The notes: generated by a model not told the origin, from the sequence alone. A DNA stretch of 64,000 bases from Hanleya hanleyi (GCA_036873755.1 JAVTVY010020405.1:1-64000), one strand, 5' to 3'; counted from the first letter of the stretch, positions 1-10,446 are shown. Translations and numbers: made by a program.

Positions 1-1
1 C

Positions 2-262
2 ACCGGTCAAATCAACCAGGACGAAGGGAATTTGATCAGTCGGGAGGACTACGCGAACGGATACACGTTGTTCTGTTTCGATCTGACCCCTACCTTAGAG
101 AACGACCATCAGCTGGCCCTGGCCAAGCAAGGCAATTTACGGTTGGAAATCCACTTTGCACGAGCCCTGGGGACCACCGTCAATGTGATCTGCTACGCCG
201 AGTTTGACAACATCATTCAAGTGGACAAGGCGCGCAACGGCCTGTGTGACATTTCCACCTAA
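2..262 (+). CDS. Polinton major capsid protein, C-terminal part (element C)
   Basis: This frame is open from base 2 and ends at a TAA at 260-262. It matches the last 86 or so residues of the MCP of element A almost residue for residue, with the same TLFCFDLTP and DNIIQVDKARN stretches. The protein family is annotated in invertebrates as F54H12.2-like and is the double-jelly-roll capsid protein of Polintons and adintoviruses. The upstream portion is cut by the window edge, so whether the whole gene is intact is unknown. The protease gene starts one base after the stop, the same spacing as in A and B. Confidence 0.85.
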   Translation, partial: TGQINQDEGNLISREDYANGYTLFCFDLTPTLENDHQLALAKQGNLRLEIHFARALGTTVNVICYAEFDNIIQVDKARNGLCDIST

Positions 263-263
263 C

Positions 264-737
264 ATGGATACAGACCAGATAACCACCGTGCTGGAGAATG
301 ACCCAGAGACACGTATGGTCTTTCAAGGGGTGTTCGCCCGAGATGTGGTCCCATTAGACCGTGTGTATCCTGCTGCATACGTTCTCAACACGGACCCGAT
401 GGATCGGCCCGGTGAACATTGGGTGGCCGTGTAATTGACAGAACAGCAGGGCGAATACTTTAACCCGTACGGCCTGCCACCCCTCCATCCCGATTTAACA
501 GACTTCATGGATCAAGGTACAGAGACGTGGTGTTGGAACAGTCAAACGTTGCAAAGCCTGACCAGTAGCGTGTGCGGACAATATTGCTTGTTTTACCTGT
601 ACCATCGATGCCGGGGAAAGACCTTATCTACCATCGTACAGATGTTTGACGAGTACCCCAAGGCCGAGGACCGCGATGTACTCGTATATGACTGGGCCGC
701 CCATCATTTCAATGTACAAGCCCCGTTCTGGGCTTAA
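264..737 (+). pseudogene. Adenain-like cysteine protease (element C), nonsense codon
   Basis: The gene encodes a capsid-maturation protease of the adenovirus protease type (peptidase family C5). It starts at the ATG at 264 (MDTDQ), two bases after the MCP stop. An in-frame TAA at 432-434 stands where element A has TAC, just after the catalytic His region (GEHWVAV). The frame then stays open to 737 and still carries the EYF-PYG stretch and the Cys motif SSVCGQYC. The break is therefore one base in an otherwise preserved reading frame. The C-terminus ends NVQAPFWA and runs into a tandem hairpin repeat. Confidence 0.85.
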
Positions 738-860
738 GTTCTTTTAATGTACAAGCCCCCTGTTCTGGGCTTCAGTTCTTTCAATGTACAAGCCCCTTGT
801 TCTGGGCTTCAGTTTTCACGTGGTTGTTCTCACGTTGTTGTTGTTCACTGAATAAAAAAA
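711..860 (+). promoter_or_regulatory. 3' tandem hairpins and poly(A) signal after protease (element C)
   Basis: A unit of about 37 bases containing ATGTACAAGCCCC, a short spacer and GGGCTT occurs three times in a row. The first copy codes the protease C-terminus and stop; the next two are downstream. Each unit can fold as AAGCCC/GGGCTT. AATAAAAAAATGAG follows near 852 and is a poly(A) signal candidate. Elements A and B have the same arrangement on the minus strand. Confidence 0.65.
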
Positions 861-999
861 TGAGATCTCACCAAAAAACCCTGTCTTGTGTGTTTTCTGT
901 ATGAGCATAATGCATGAAACTGACTTTGAACACCGTATTAGCCAATCAGTGGCCTAGAATGGAGCGAAAGGTAACCCATCCATGTCCAGAAAACATTAC

Positions 1000-1440
1000 C
1001 CGGGTGTACAAGAACCCGGATGTAGGCGCGGACGTAGGCGAAAGCATCCCAGTACCCGGATGTAGCCGCAGACGTGTACCTAGTACCCGTCCATTGGTTC
1101 TTTTACCGATCGCTCATTGGCTCTGTATATCGATGCCGCAACATTGTCGCCGAACCTTGCCGAAAGGGAGACCTTGGACCTTTTGACCTGGATGTGACCT
1201 TTGACCTTTTGATCCCACATTCATCCGCGCACTGCCGGTGATGACGCGGGCGCGCGTGTGCGGCCGGAGAACCCGCGCGCGCGCTGCGGCCGGGGCGGGC
1301 CGGGCCGGGCCGGGAAAAACCCCGGAGGTTGAACATTCGGACGTCTAAGGGGAACATTGGAACTCTTCTGGGTTTGGAGGTAGTTTTTAGTAAAACCGTC
1401 ACAACCCACGTGACCTGCGCAGCAGAATGGAAACGACACC
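1000..1440. promoter_or_regulatory. GC-rich CpG block next to capsid genes (element C)
   Basis: The stretch has direct repeats of a TACCCGGATGTAG-type motif, CCATTGG/CCAAT-box-like sites, the half-site series TGACCTTTGACCTTTTGA, and a very GC-rich CpG run (GCGCGCGC, GGGCCGGGCC). Near-identical blocks lie beside the capsid-gene side of A and in both termini of B. It has no convincing ORF. It looks like a regulatory or promoter island belonging to the element; that role is inferred. Confidence 0.55.
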
Positions 1441-2329
1441 CTAGTCTAACCCCCCTCACATAGGATTCACATGGATACCTCACTCGATCCCATCGGCCCA
1501 CTAGTGGCCCACCTAGACCCCAACACGTCTATTTCCATACCCTTTGTCCACTGCGCTTGCGCAGAGTGACGATATTTCAACCCCGCACTCACCCCATCAG
1601 ATGCCCCCTCACATAGGCTTCACATTGATACCTCACTCGATCCCATCGGCCCACTAGTGGCTCCCCTAGATCCCAAAACGTCTATTTCCATACCCTTTGT
1701 CTATTGCGCATGCGTAGAATGACGATATTCCTACCCCATATCCATCCCATCGGTTGCCTCCTCACATCGGCTTCACATTGATACCTCACTCGACCCCATC
1801 GGACCATTAGTGGCCCACCTAGTTCCCAAAACGTCCACCCCGTACGGACCTATACACCCATAGCCATGCAGTATAGGCCTACCCAGGCCTCGGTGACTTT
1901 TTCCAAAAATTTCACCGTTGCGCTCCGGGACCCTTCCCATTGTCATTTTCTCGGCGAGACGAGAAAAACGCGACCCCACAACCCATAGTAACGTCCACGA
2001 AAAAAAATGACCATCCCCATACCCATACAGGCATTTTCCCTTATATTGTATAATACAGACCCCTATTGTAGGGGTAAAGTCCGTATTCCGCTTTTTTTCT
2101 GGAGAAATTTTTACATGCACCCACCCATTGACTTGATAGGCAGGTTCCAATAAGCCCGGGGACCGATATTAGACCTTTTGGCTAGGGTTGATAGGGGTTT
2201 CCCCCTATTTTAGGGGTAAAGTCCGTATTCCGCTTTTTTTTCCGGAGAAATTTTACATGCACCCAACGGCCGAGACACTAGTCCAGGCGGATGCCCCCTC
2301 ACATAGGCTTCACATTGATACCTCATACA
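1441..2329. repeat. Inner and outer terminal-repeat units of element C, left of the LINE
   Basis: This stretch holds three or so units of the roughly 150-bp repeat (GATACCTCACTCGA... AAACGTCTATTTCCATACCC). After them come a piece of another tandem repeat (near 1,890-2,040, shared with 16,527-17,020) and two copies of the AAAGTCCGTATTCCGC plus T-run plus TTACATGCACCC module (about 2,080-2,120 and 2,215-2,265). The last module begins the outer terminal repeat, as in element A. No gene is seen. Confidence 0.7.
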
Positions 2330-2530
2330 CCCATTTGCATGAGAGAAGGTGTGGAATGCACCCTCCCGCCGAAAGCAAAACTTTGTCAGTCTGTGTATTT
2401 TCCACTAGCTTGGACAGTGTAACTGCTTTAAACATGTGATGTTATTGTGACTGGGTTTATTAGTTGCTGCTGCAACTATCTATCATGCAGATTTGCCGTT
2501 ATTTGTGACATTTGTGACATTTTTATCACA

Positions 2531-4945
2531 ATGGATCTACAGAGTGTCGATATCTGGACCCCTAATGAACCCGAGACTCGTAACTCGGTAAACCAGAATA
2601 CTGATGTCTCCGTTACTGTTAAGAAAGATCCTAAACAGATAACAATCTCCAGCAATCCGAAAACAATACTGATTTGGAGAAGAGTGCTTCTGGTGAGGTA
2701 CCATGAACAAGCATGTAAACTCCCCAACATATTAGTGGCTTGGTGCGATCGAAACAAGAAGCACTTGGTAATATCTGTGCACGACGACACCACCTTATTC
2801 CCGAAACAGTTACCCGACAAACAGCTATTCAACTCAATAATTCAAGTCTCCCTGTCTGGTAAGAAACTTTTTACCCTAACTATGTTCTATACAACAGGCA
2901 CAATAACAGTGCAGGGGAACTTTTCACAACCTTGGCTGGAAACGGAGTTCACTCGTATTAAACAGCTTGTGGTTGCAGCTGAGAATAATGGCAACATGGG
3001 TGAAATAAACCCATTTAGGGACACATACAATGCACCCCTGCCGCTGGCTATTCGGAATTCAGAATCTGAAAACGAGTCTTCTGACGGTGAAATAACCACT
3101 ATATCCAGAGCTATTCCTAAACTACAACAACCAGAACAGGACCTAATTATTGAGGAAGAAGGTAGTTCCTCTTCAACAAACTCCAGCTTACCTATGGGAG
3201 ATACAAATACAGATCTCATGCCCAATACTGTTGATAAAGTCCAGGATCAATCTGTCAGTATAAAAGCCATCTTACCCCCCCAACCTGCGACAAGTGGCAT
3301 CCCTCAAGGCACAGACAAGATTTCCAACAATGCCTCACCACAGTCTCCTGAATTGAATACCTTAGTAATGGGGGATAGTCCCAGTGATGATTCAGACATC
3401 TCTAGAAATACAGCCCTGGTTAACGACGATGGCAATGACATCTCAATGGTATCAGGGTTCGAAGAGGTCGCAACTTCTGACCTGACTGTACACAATAGTG
3501 AATGCACTATTCCTCCAGCAAATGCCCCTAGCACTGACTGCGACTCTACTTTAAAAGATGCATTCATAATGTTGGAAGCAAAAATGGGTGAATTCATAAA
3601 GGACTTCTCAGGTTTGGTAGAGGAAGTACGTGACTTTAAAGCTAAAACCACGAATGCACACAAAGTGGAGCATGCCAGCTTGCTATCACAGGTCTCTACA
3701 CTCTCTCTAAACATTGATGAGCTTGAGATTAAATTAGGGAACACAGACAAACGTGTCCAATCATCTGCACAACGTAGTGCTGGTAACCTGGCAAAAATCC
3801 ATACTCTGGAGACGGACAATGTAAAACTTCACGAGAGAGTTACCACACTTGAACAGTTGATGCAAACTCAACAAACTATGATTGAGGCGCTGTCTGCAAA
3901 ACTCGCTGATACTACCTCCAGGAGTGAAACATATTCTGAGCTTCGTATCTCTAATTCAGTCTCCAACACCTCTGCACATACTTCAGCTGACCCTTCCTCT
4001 AGTGGTAGTAGGTTTTCTGTTCTGCCAGATCAGTTAGATTCTCAGACAGAGAAGTCCTCTTCTAATCTAGGGCCACATGGGGAGACAGTGACCGTGCCAG
4101 TACACAAGGAACCGGTCTTTCACAGTTCATCGTCGCCATCATCTACTCGTGAGACTCACAACCGCATTCCAGTTATCTCCCCAACCAGCATCCAGTTCCC
4201 AAGGGATACCAAGCATCTCATAATTGGGGATTCATTGGTCCAACTATTGGATGGTAAGCGACTGTCAAAAGACTCTGAAAAATGTTGCGTATCATGTTTT
4301 TCCGGTGCAACACTGGATAGTTTAACAAAGTCTTTACAATCCACTCAAACAGATAACCATATATCCAGTGTCACGCTTCACGTAGGAGTCAATGACTGTA
4401 AGCGCTCTCCATATACTCTGAACTCAGGGGCTGTGCACAACTTAATCACTGCTGCCAGAGAAACTTTTCCAAATGCCAAGTTACACCTTTCAATGGTTAT
4501 CCTTCCAAAAGAGAGAGGTCGATTGTACGACTATGTCCTGAAAGCCAATGCTGTGATAGAGCGTGTATGTAACTCTGAGCATGTGTCAGTAATTGACTCC
4601 AACTTAGCATTCTGTAATAGTGATGGTGAACCATGCAGGTACCTTTACCGTGATCTCATTCATGTGAACAAGAAAGGTGCTGGTGTGTTTGCAAGATTTA
4701 TCATGCGGGCCCTTTACCCTGACTATTCATCTCAACGTCTACCCAGATATACTAATGATTCCAGGGATACTGACCGCAGACCAAACAGGTCACTTTCCAA
4801 CCCACATTACTGGAACAGCCAAACTCCATCTGTTTACAGTCACACTAAACAGCAACCTGTGTTCTCCAGCAGCCCCATGGTTCTTCAGGCGCCTGTCCAC
4901 GAGCAGCATTACAGCCCCCCGCCTCACATCCGGCATATGCCGTAG
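2531..4945 (+). CDS. LINE ORF1 protein with coiled coil and SGNH esterase domain
   Basis: The ATG at 2,531 (MDLQSVD) is the first good start and gives 804 residues. Residues about 340-460 form a long heptad-rich coiled coil, fitting trimerisation of LINE ORF1 proteins. Residues about 560-740 are an SGNH/GDSL hydrolase: IIGDSL (Gly566-Asp-Ser), the HVGVND block near 617-622, and the DLIHVN block (D-x-x-H) near 708. Esterase-bearing ORF1 is known in the CR1/L2 group. The frame stops at 4,943-4,945, but a different frame stays open from 4,933 to 5,148 with similar Pro/Ser-rich composition, so the natural C-terminus has probably been displaced by a small indel near 4,930. Confidence 0.85.
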   Translation: MDLQSVDIWTPNEPETRNSVNQNTDVSVTVKKDPKQITISSNPKTILIWRRVLLVRYHEQACKLPNILVAWCDRNKKHLVISVHDDTTLFPKQLPDKQLFNSIIQVSLSGKKLFTLTMFYTTGTITVQGNFSQPWLETEFTRIKQLVVAAENNGNMGEINPFRDTYNAPLPLAIRNSESENESSDGEITTISRAIPKLQQPEQDLIIEEEGSSSSTNSSLPMGDTNTDLMPNTVDKVQDQSVSIKAILPPQPATSGIPQGTDKISNNASPQSPELNTLVMGDSPSDDSDISRNTALVNDDGNDISMVSGFEEVATSDLTVHNSECTIPPANAPSTDCDSTLKDAFIMLEAKMGEFIKDFSGLVEEVRDFKAKTTNAHKVEHASLLSQVSTLSLNIDELEIKLGNTDKRVQSSAQRSAGNLAKIHTLETDNVKLHERVTTLEQLMQTQQTMIEALSAKLADTTSRSETYSELRISNSVSNTSAHTSADPSSSGSRFSVLPDQLDSQTEKSSSNLGPHGETVTVPVHKEPVFHSSSSPSSTRETHNRIPVISPTSIQFPRDTKHLIIGDSLVQLLDGKRLSKDSEKCCVSCFSGATLDSLTKSLQSTQTDNHISSVTLHVGVNDCKRSPYTLNSGAVHNLITAARETFPNAKLHLSMVILPKERGRLYDYVLKANAVIERVCNSEHVSVIDSNLAFCNSDGEPCRYLYRDLIHVNKKGAGVFARFIMRALYPDYSSQRLPRYTNDSRDTDRRPNRSLSNPHYWNSQTPSVYSHTKQQPVFSSSPMVLQAPVHEQHYSPPPHIRHMP

Positions 4946-5148
4946 AATGGCCTTCAATACAGAATGCCTATTACAGTGCACCAGCTTGTGCTCCTGGCCC
5001 AGTTAATCCATCTGAGATTAAGTCCTTGGGTGTTCCCCCAACTCATGCATCAAATGTGTTTGTGAAACCCCAGTCAGTGCCGCCTGAGCAGTCTACCAGA
5101 AAGTCTGTTGTACAGGAACTGATTCAGCTCTTGTCTTCTATGTGTTAG
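4933..5148 (+). pseudogene. Displaced C-terminal segment of LINE ORF1
   Basis: This frame, shifted relative to ORF1, is open for about 72 codons and ends in TAG at 5,146-5,148. Its residues (Pro, Ser, Val and Gln rich) continue the style of the ORF1 tail, with no start codon of its own near the beginning. The simplest reading is that an indel near 4,930 cut ORF1 early. An alternative is programmed frameshifting, for which I see no slippery site. Confidence 0.5.
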
Positions 5149-5940
5149 CTGTCATACTACATACTGTGCATTATCCATACCCGATATCAAATGGGTTGTG
5201 CCAAACTCTTCTTGTGACAACCTCTTCTTGTGACAACCTCTGTGAGCTACGGTTTCCACATGAGGTTCATGTTATCTAAAAGTTACACTTTTTGAGCATA
5301 TCTCAGTCAAGTAAATTCAGTTGGAGGTTTAACCCCCACACAGAATATCATATTGATAATTACTATTGACTGTGGGCAGTATTCTTTTTATTGTGACTCT
5401 TTTTCAATCACAATACAATACATGTACTAGACTGAAAGTCACATGCTTGTGCCGAATGCTTATTGTGAGCAAAAGACTCTCCATATCAGTTAATTGTCTG
5501 TGTAGTTGCTCTCTTGCATGATTATTTTACTCAGACTTTCTAACTGGTAAAACTGTCATTGATATAACAGTAGTGAACGGTCTACTTCTTAGAAATAATG
5601 ATTCCACACGATCAAATTGATACATTTAAATGTTCCGGCGTGGCTATTTCATGAAATATCTCAGTCGTGTCAAGCCAGTCCGATGTTCAACCATCATGCA
5701 TGATATCGTGTATATTATTGAAAATTAATAGTATCAGTTGTGGTCAGTATTGTCCTTTAATCGTGACAGTCGGTTATAGTAGGTTGTATTGGAATTGATT
5801 TTGAATTCTCACCCTGCTAGTCATGTACTATTAATACCTTTCAGTGGGTAATTTTGGATACGATTGAATTATTGGCATCTGCTATGATATAATTGTTTGC
5901 ATGCAAATCTGCAACTGTATTTTTGATTGAAATTTTCCTG

Positions 5941-8900
5941 ATGGAACGTTTCAGCTGTTCTTTTTGGAATGTGCAAGGTTTGGATGATAATAAGCTTGAT
6001 GACCCAGATTTCATTAGGTCGATTTGTAAATTTAGTTGCGTTGGTTTAACTGAAACTTGGCAGTCTTCAGATTTTAATGTTGACATTCCTGGTTATTGTT
6101 TTAAAAATTTTAATAAGGACCAGGCTATAAATGGCCGTAGACCACGTGGTGGTATAGCATTGTTGTACAGATCGGTCCTTGAAGTTACTGTGGTTTTTAA
6201 TTCTGATCTCATGGTATGGGTCAAAATATCTAAATCTTCACTTAATCTTGAAAAGGACCTCTTTATTGGTATTGTATACTTCAGGCCTGATAACTCTGCT
6301 TACTGGAAACATAATGCAGGGTTAGATCCCTTTGAAGAGTTGGATGCCCTCATCTGTCAGTACAGTAATAAGGGGCATATTATGTTAGGTGGTGATTTTA
6401 ATGCCAGAACAGGTGAAAAACCAGAGTTTATATCCACTAATGGAGCTATCCATATACCTATATTACCCGATGAGTCATTCAATTGTATACAGCTACCCCG
6501 CAAAAACCTCGACAAATCTGTTAATACATTTGGGCGAAACTTGATTGAAACCCTATCTAGTCACAAGTTATTAATTCTTAATGGCAGAGCCCCAGGTGAT
6601 GCCTTTGGAAAATTTACGTGTCACACATACAATGGGCGGAGTACTGTTGACTATATCGCTGTGTCAGAACCATTTTACACAAATGTCAAATACCTACATG
6701 TATCTCCACTTACTTTATACTCGGATCACTGTCAAGTGTTTTGCTACCTAAATGTAAAATTCTGCACAGATGTAATTCCTAATGCCTCTGTAAATAATAT
6801 TACATATAAGAAGATTAAATTTAAGAGGAAATGGAACTCGCACAGCCATGACACTGTTCTGCAGGAGATCCAGTCAGATGGTATTAGGCATCTACTCAAC
6901 AGCTTTATCATGCAACCTTACTCTAGCGACCCGGATGGAGTGCAGCAGGGTGTCACTGATTTTACCCATATTCTCCATCACCTCAATTGTAAAGCTACAG
7001 TTCAGGTTCGGTCTAATAAAGCCACACGGAAGAATAAATGGTATGACCGGGATTGCAAGGTAGCTAAAAAGTGTGCCAAATCCAGTTATCATCAGTACAA
7101 TAACAATCCATCTGACGAGGCTCGTATCCATTATCACAAAGTTAAACGTAATTATAAAAGACTGGTTGCACGTAAACGGCATGAATATTATGATAATTTA
7201 ATAAGCGAACTTCGCGATGCCAAACAGTCCAATGCCCAATACTACTGGAAATTGTTAAAATACCTAGGGACTACTAAAAACTCAGTTTCCCAGTCTGTTC
7301 CTGTAGACAAGTATGCAATGGCCGACCACTTTGTTTCTTTATTAGGAAAATCTGACATTCAGTCTTCAGGGACTATCCCTGAAGACACCACAGATGATAA
7401 TAGTTCTATGCTTAACACACCAATAACTGCTGAAGAAATTTTAACAGCAGTTGCTAACATAAGGGTTAATAAGAGTCCAGGAGAGGACAACATTAGTAAC
7501 GAACTCCTAAAGTGTGTCATACCTGTTACTATTGACCATGTATCTCGGTTGTTTAATATTATCCTAGACCAGGGTTATTTACCTGAGTTGTGGCGTAACT
7601 CGACCCTTATCCCAATACATAAAAAGGGTGACCGTTCTGTTCCCAACAACTATAGGGGCATAGCCCTAGGTAATGCTCTTGGGAAGCTTTTCGCTAAAAT
7701 CATTAACAAACGTCTTACTAATTTCATGGAAGATTCCAACTTGTTGAGCTGCAATCAAGCTGGCTTCAGACAAGGCCATCGTACGTCGGACCATTTATTT
7801 ACACTCCGAACTATCATTGAAAAGTATAATTCCAATAAAAAGCCTTTGTATGCATGCTTTGTAGATTTTCGTAAAGCATTTGACTCTATTGATAGGCAAT
7901 CTTTGTTCAAAAAGTTATTAGACACTGGCATAAATGGTAAGATATTTAATCTGATTAAGTCCTTATATAGTGATGTCTTGTATAACATCAAAATTAACGA
8001 TGAGATTTCCTCAAGCTTCCACAGTTACCAAGGAGTTAAACAGGGCTGTTCCCTCTCTCCTACACTGTTTAATATTTTTATTGATGACATCAAGTCAAGC
8101 TTCAATGACCACTGCTGTCCTATTGACCTAAATGGTCATCCATTGTCTCATCTACTGTTTGCAGACGATCTGCTTTTGTTGTCTGAGTCTCCAAATGGGC
8201 TACAAAATGCTCTTGACAATCTAAACATTTATTGTAAAAGTAATCATATTGTTGTCAACCTCGACAAATCCAAAGTTATTGTGTTTAAAAAAGGTCCTCA
8301 ATTCAAACGACCTATAATATGGCGCTTGGGCGACTCTGAAATTGGTCAAGTCGATCAATACCAATATTTAGGGATAATTTTTTCACGTACAGGCCATTTC
8401 AGGCAAAATACAGAGCAATTAAGTCGTAAAGGCATGCGGGCTTCATATTCATTACTTAGTAATCTAAATGGAAAAAATATTCCCATTGATACTGGATGTC
8501 ATCTATTCCAGTCCCTAGTTAAACCTGTCCTGCTTTATGGCTCAGAGGTGTGGGGAGCAGACCTTGTATCATGTAAACACCCTGACAATTCTCCCCTAGA
8601 GAAAGTTCAACTAAAATTTAATAAACGGCTTTTACAAGTTCACAGATCCACCAACAATTGGGGGGTTAGAGCTGAGTTAGGCATTTATCCATTGATTCAC
8701 GATATAGTCAAGAGGTCTGTTAATCTTTACCATTATGCACTAGAATCTTCTGATAAATTAATATACCATGCTCTTCAGGAACAAAAGGTTCTCTGCATGA
8801 AGCATGTTGGCTGGTTGTATAAGATACAGTCTTTTTTACACACTAATCTTAATATAGATACAGATGAAGCAGTGGGGAGTAATTTTCATCTTCTGCTACA

Positions 8901-9351
8901 GGCACATTTCAAAGCATGTTTTCATGATTCACTTCAAGATGATAAAATTCCTGGTGAACAAAATAAGATGAGAACATACAGACTGTTTAAGACTACGATT
9001 GAACTCGAACCATATCTGTTATATAATAAACCAAGCCACCAGCAATTTTTCTCAAAATTGCGGTTAAGTAACCACAAGTTAAAAATAGAAGTGGGTAGGC
9101 ACACCAAGCCTAAGACCCCAATTCATCAACGTTTGTGTGAGGTGTGTATGGTAGTAGAAGATGAGAAACATTTTGTTTTATCATGTAACAGATTTCATTC
9201 AGATAGGATCTCTCTATTTAAACAAATATCTGCTCGCTTTAATGATTTCAACACTATGAATGATACTAACAAGTTTGCCATGATTATGTCTTGTGCTGCC
9301 CTATCCAAGGTAGTTGTACCTACTCTTTATGAATGGTATAATCAACGCTAA
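5941..9351 (+). CDS. LINE ORF2: endonuclease and reverse transcriptase
   Basis: The ATG at 5,941 (MERFSCSFWNVQG) gives 1,136 residues. Residues 1-260 are an exonuclease-endonuclease-phosphatase fold nuclease: WNVQG, LTETW, GGIALLYR, LGGDFNAR, VDYIAVS and YSDHC, which nicks target DNA. Residues about 500-830 are the reverse transcriptase, with SPGEDNISNELLK, AGFRQGHRTSDHLF, VDFRKAFDSI and the catalytic FADDLLLL near residue 740. A C-x2-C...H...C motif (CEVC, then KHF and SC) sits near 1,066-1,082, as in many CR1- and Jockey-group proteins. The frame is open throughout, so this copy may be young. About 790 bases of AT-rich spacer separate it from ORF1. Confidence 0.92.
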   Translation: MERFSCSFWNVQGLDDNKLDDPDFIRSICKFSCVGLTETWQSSDFNVDIPGYCFKNFNKDQAINGRRPRGGIALLYRSVLEVTVVFNSDLMVWVKISKSSLNLEKDLFIGIVYFRPDNSAYWKHNAGLDPFEELDALICQYSNKGHIMLGGDFNARTGEKPEFISTNGAIHIPILPDESFNCIQLPRKNLDKSVNTFGRNLIETLSSHKLLILNGRAPGDAFGKFTCHTYNGRSTVDYIAVSEPFYTNVKYLHVSPLTLYSDHCQVFCYLNVKFCTDVIPNASVNNITYKKIKFKRKWNSHSHDTVLQEIQSDGIRHLLNSFIMQPYSSDPDGVQQGVTDFTHILHHLNCKATVQVRSNKATRKNKWYDRDCKVAKKCAKSSYHQYNNNPSDEARIHYHKVKRNYKRLVARKRHEYYDNLISELRDAKQSNAQYYWKLLKYLGTTKNSVSQSVPVDKYAMADHFVSLLGKSDIQSSGTIPEDTTDDNSSMLNTPITAEEILTAVANIRVNKSPGEDNISNELLKCVIPVTIDHVSRLFNIILDQGYLPELWRNSTLIPIHKKGDRSVPNNYRGIALGNALGKLFAKIINKRLTNFMEDSNLLSCNQAGFRQGHRTSDHLFTLRTIIEKYNSNKKPLYACFVDFRKAFDSIDRQSLFKKLLDTGINGKIFNLIKSLYSDVLYNIKINDEISSSFHSYQGVKQGCSLSPTLFNIFIDDIKSSFNDHCCPIDLNGHPLSHLLFADDLLLLSESPNGLQNALDNLNIYCKSNHIVVNLDKSKVIVFKKGPQFKRPIIWRLGDSEIGQVDQYQYLGIIFSRTGHFRQNTEQLSRKGMRASYSLLSNLNGKNIPIDTGCHLFQSLVKPVLLYGSEVWGADLVSCKHPDNSPLEKVQLKFNKRLLQVHRSTNNWGVRAELGIYPLIHDIVKRSVNLYHYALESSDKLIYHALQEQKVLCMKHVGWLYKIQSFLHTNLNIDTDEAVGSNFHLLLQAHFKACFHDSLQDDKIPGEQNKMRTYRLFKTTIELEPYLLYNKPSHQQFFSKLRLSNHKLKIEVGRHTKPKTPIHQRLCEVCMVVEDEKHFVLSCNRFHSDRISLFKQISARFNDFNTMNDTNKFAMIMSCAALSKVVVPTLYEWYNQR

Positions 9352-9628
9352 TTTATGCATTGTACTACATACAGGGCCGTCTTGGTGAATTATCATATTA
9401 TTTGCACACGTTCTTGCTATATTTGCATCATAATATTTCGCATTAGTACTATTCCATCTACAATATATCCACGCAGTCTGGGTGAATGTTTGACTGCTTA
9501 TCTTCACCCACTCAGGGTGTCAAATGTACATACTATTGTTACTCTGGTTAATTGTTCGATTTAATTTGTACTCTGCCTCTTATGGTGTTTGTGCAATAAA
9601 TACTTGAACTTGAACTTGAACTTGAACT

Positions 9629-10262
9629 TACAACTCCATCGGCCCATTAGGGGCTCCCCTAGATCCCAAAACGTCTATTTCCATACCCTTTTCCCACAAT
9701 TCCCTGTCTGCGCATGCGTAGAATGGTGACAACGCTCGAGCCACTAGTCCAGTCAGATGCCCCTTCACGAATGCTTCACATTGATACCTCATATGACCCC
9801 ATTGGACCATTAGTGGCTCCCCTAGCTCCAAAACGTCTATTTTCATACCCTTTGGCCACCGCGCATGCGCAGAATGCTGATATTTCAATCCCACACCCAG
9901 CCCAGCAGATGCCCCTTCACGAATGCTTCACTTTGATACCTCACTCGACCCAATCGGTCCACTAGGGACCCACCTAGGTCACAAAACGTCTATTTAGGTA
10001 TTCCCCGTATACATTAACATTGGAAGTCAACCCATGGGACTACTTTCTGTCCGCGGAAGCTTTCTCCCGCGACCGCATCACCACCAGACCGCATCACCGC
10101 GGAAGAATTCGAGGTCAAAGGTTGCCGGAACTATAGCCTAGACAGGTCAGTACATGCCTTGATCACGTGATCGCCACGTGACCAAGTTCCTCCTCAAATC
10201 CTCCCCGATGACGTCATTACATCCGGGTGAAATGTTTGCGAATCGGTCTTCTCCTTACTACT
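9629..10262. repeat. Outer terminal repeat of element C, right of the LINE
   Basis: The repeat continues with about two units of the 150-bp repeat (palindromic GCGCATGCG core near 9,711 and 9,866). The unique terminal part follows: GTATTCCCCGTATACATTAAC, the GACCGCATCACC repeats, GATCACGTGATC, and TGACGTCA near 10,208. It matches the right end of element A except for one small internal difference near 10,050-10,080 and divergence in the last 29 bases. Confidence 0.82.
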
Positions 10263-10446
10263 AACATATCCCTCCGCAGACGTTTTAATTTTCCATTTGT
10301 GTTCCCATTTAAGATGTTCCGTTCCAAACTTGACTGTATTTGTATAGCATATAAAGTATGACAGATAGAAAACATAGTAATTCGAAGTTGTTCGGCTCGA
10401 CATCAGTATAGGAATAATTTTTTAGAGTATGATCATGACAAGGATG

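Larger units (their letters stand above)
2330..9628 (+). mobile_element. CR1/L2-type non-LTR retrotransposon, near full length
   Basis: A two-ORF LINE inserted in the terminal repeat of element C. The uninterrupted repeat reads CCTCATACAACTCC elsewhere in the window; here CCTCATACA precedes the LINE and TACAACTCC follows it, giving a 4-bp TACA duplication or overlap. ORF1 has a coiled coil and an SGNH esterase domain, ORF2 an apurinic-type endonuclease and a reverse transcriptase. The 3' end is an AATAAA-containing tail followed by (TTGAAC)n, the short 3' tandem repeat typical of CR1/L2 rather than a poly(A) tail. The esterase in ORF1 also points to the CR1/L2 group. Confidence 0.88.
1..10262 (+). 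mobile_element. Polinton/Maverick element C, right part
   Basis: The window opens inside this element. In + order it holds the MCP C-terminus, a protease, a GC-rich block, inner repeats and the outer terminal repeat, which is the mirror image of the left side of element A. The end is placed at 10,262: the last 29 bases after the shared GGGTGAAAT run have the same length as in element A, match at many positions and finish with the same TTACTACT. A LINE (2,330-9,628) splits the terminal repeat. The left end and most genes lie outside the window, so target duplication cannot be tested; the right flank starts AACATA. Confidence 0.85.

Noticed and set aside
1103..1501. 132-codon minus frame through the GC-rich block, and similar frames at 17,614-17,951, 58,428-58,805 and 63,378-63,869
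   Set aside because: Composition (Arg, Ala, Pro runs) comes from GGGCC/GCGC repeats; homologous blocks have indels that do not respect codons.
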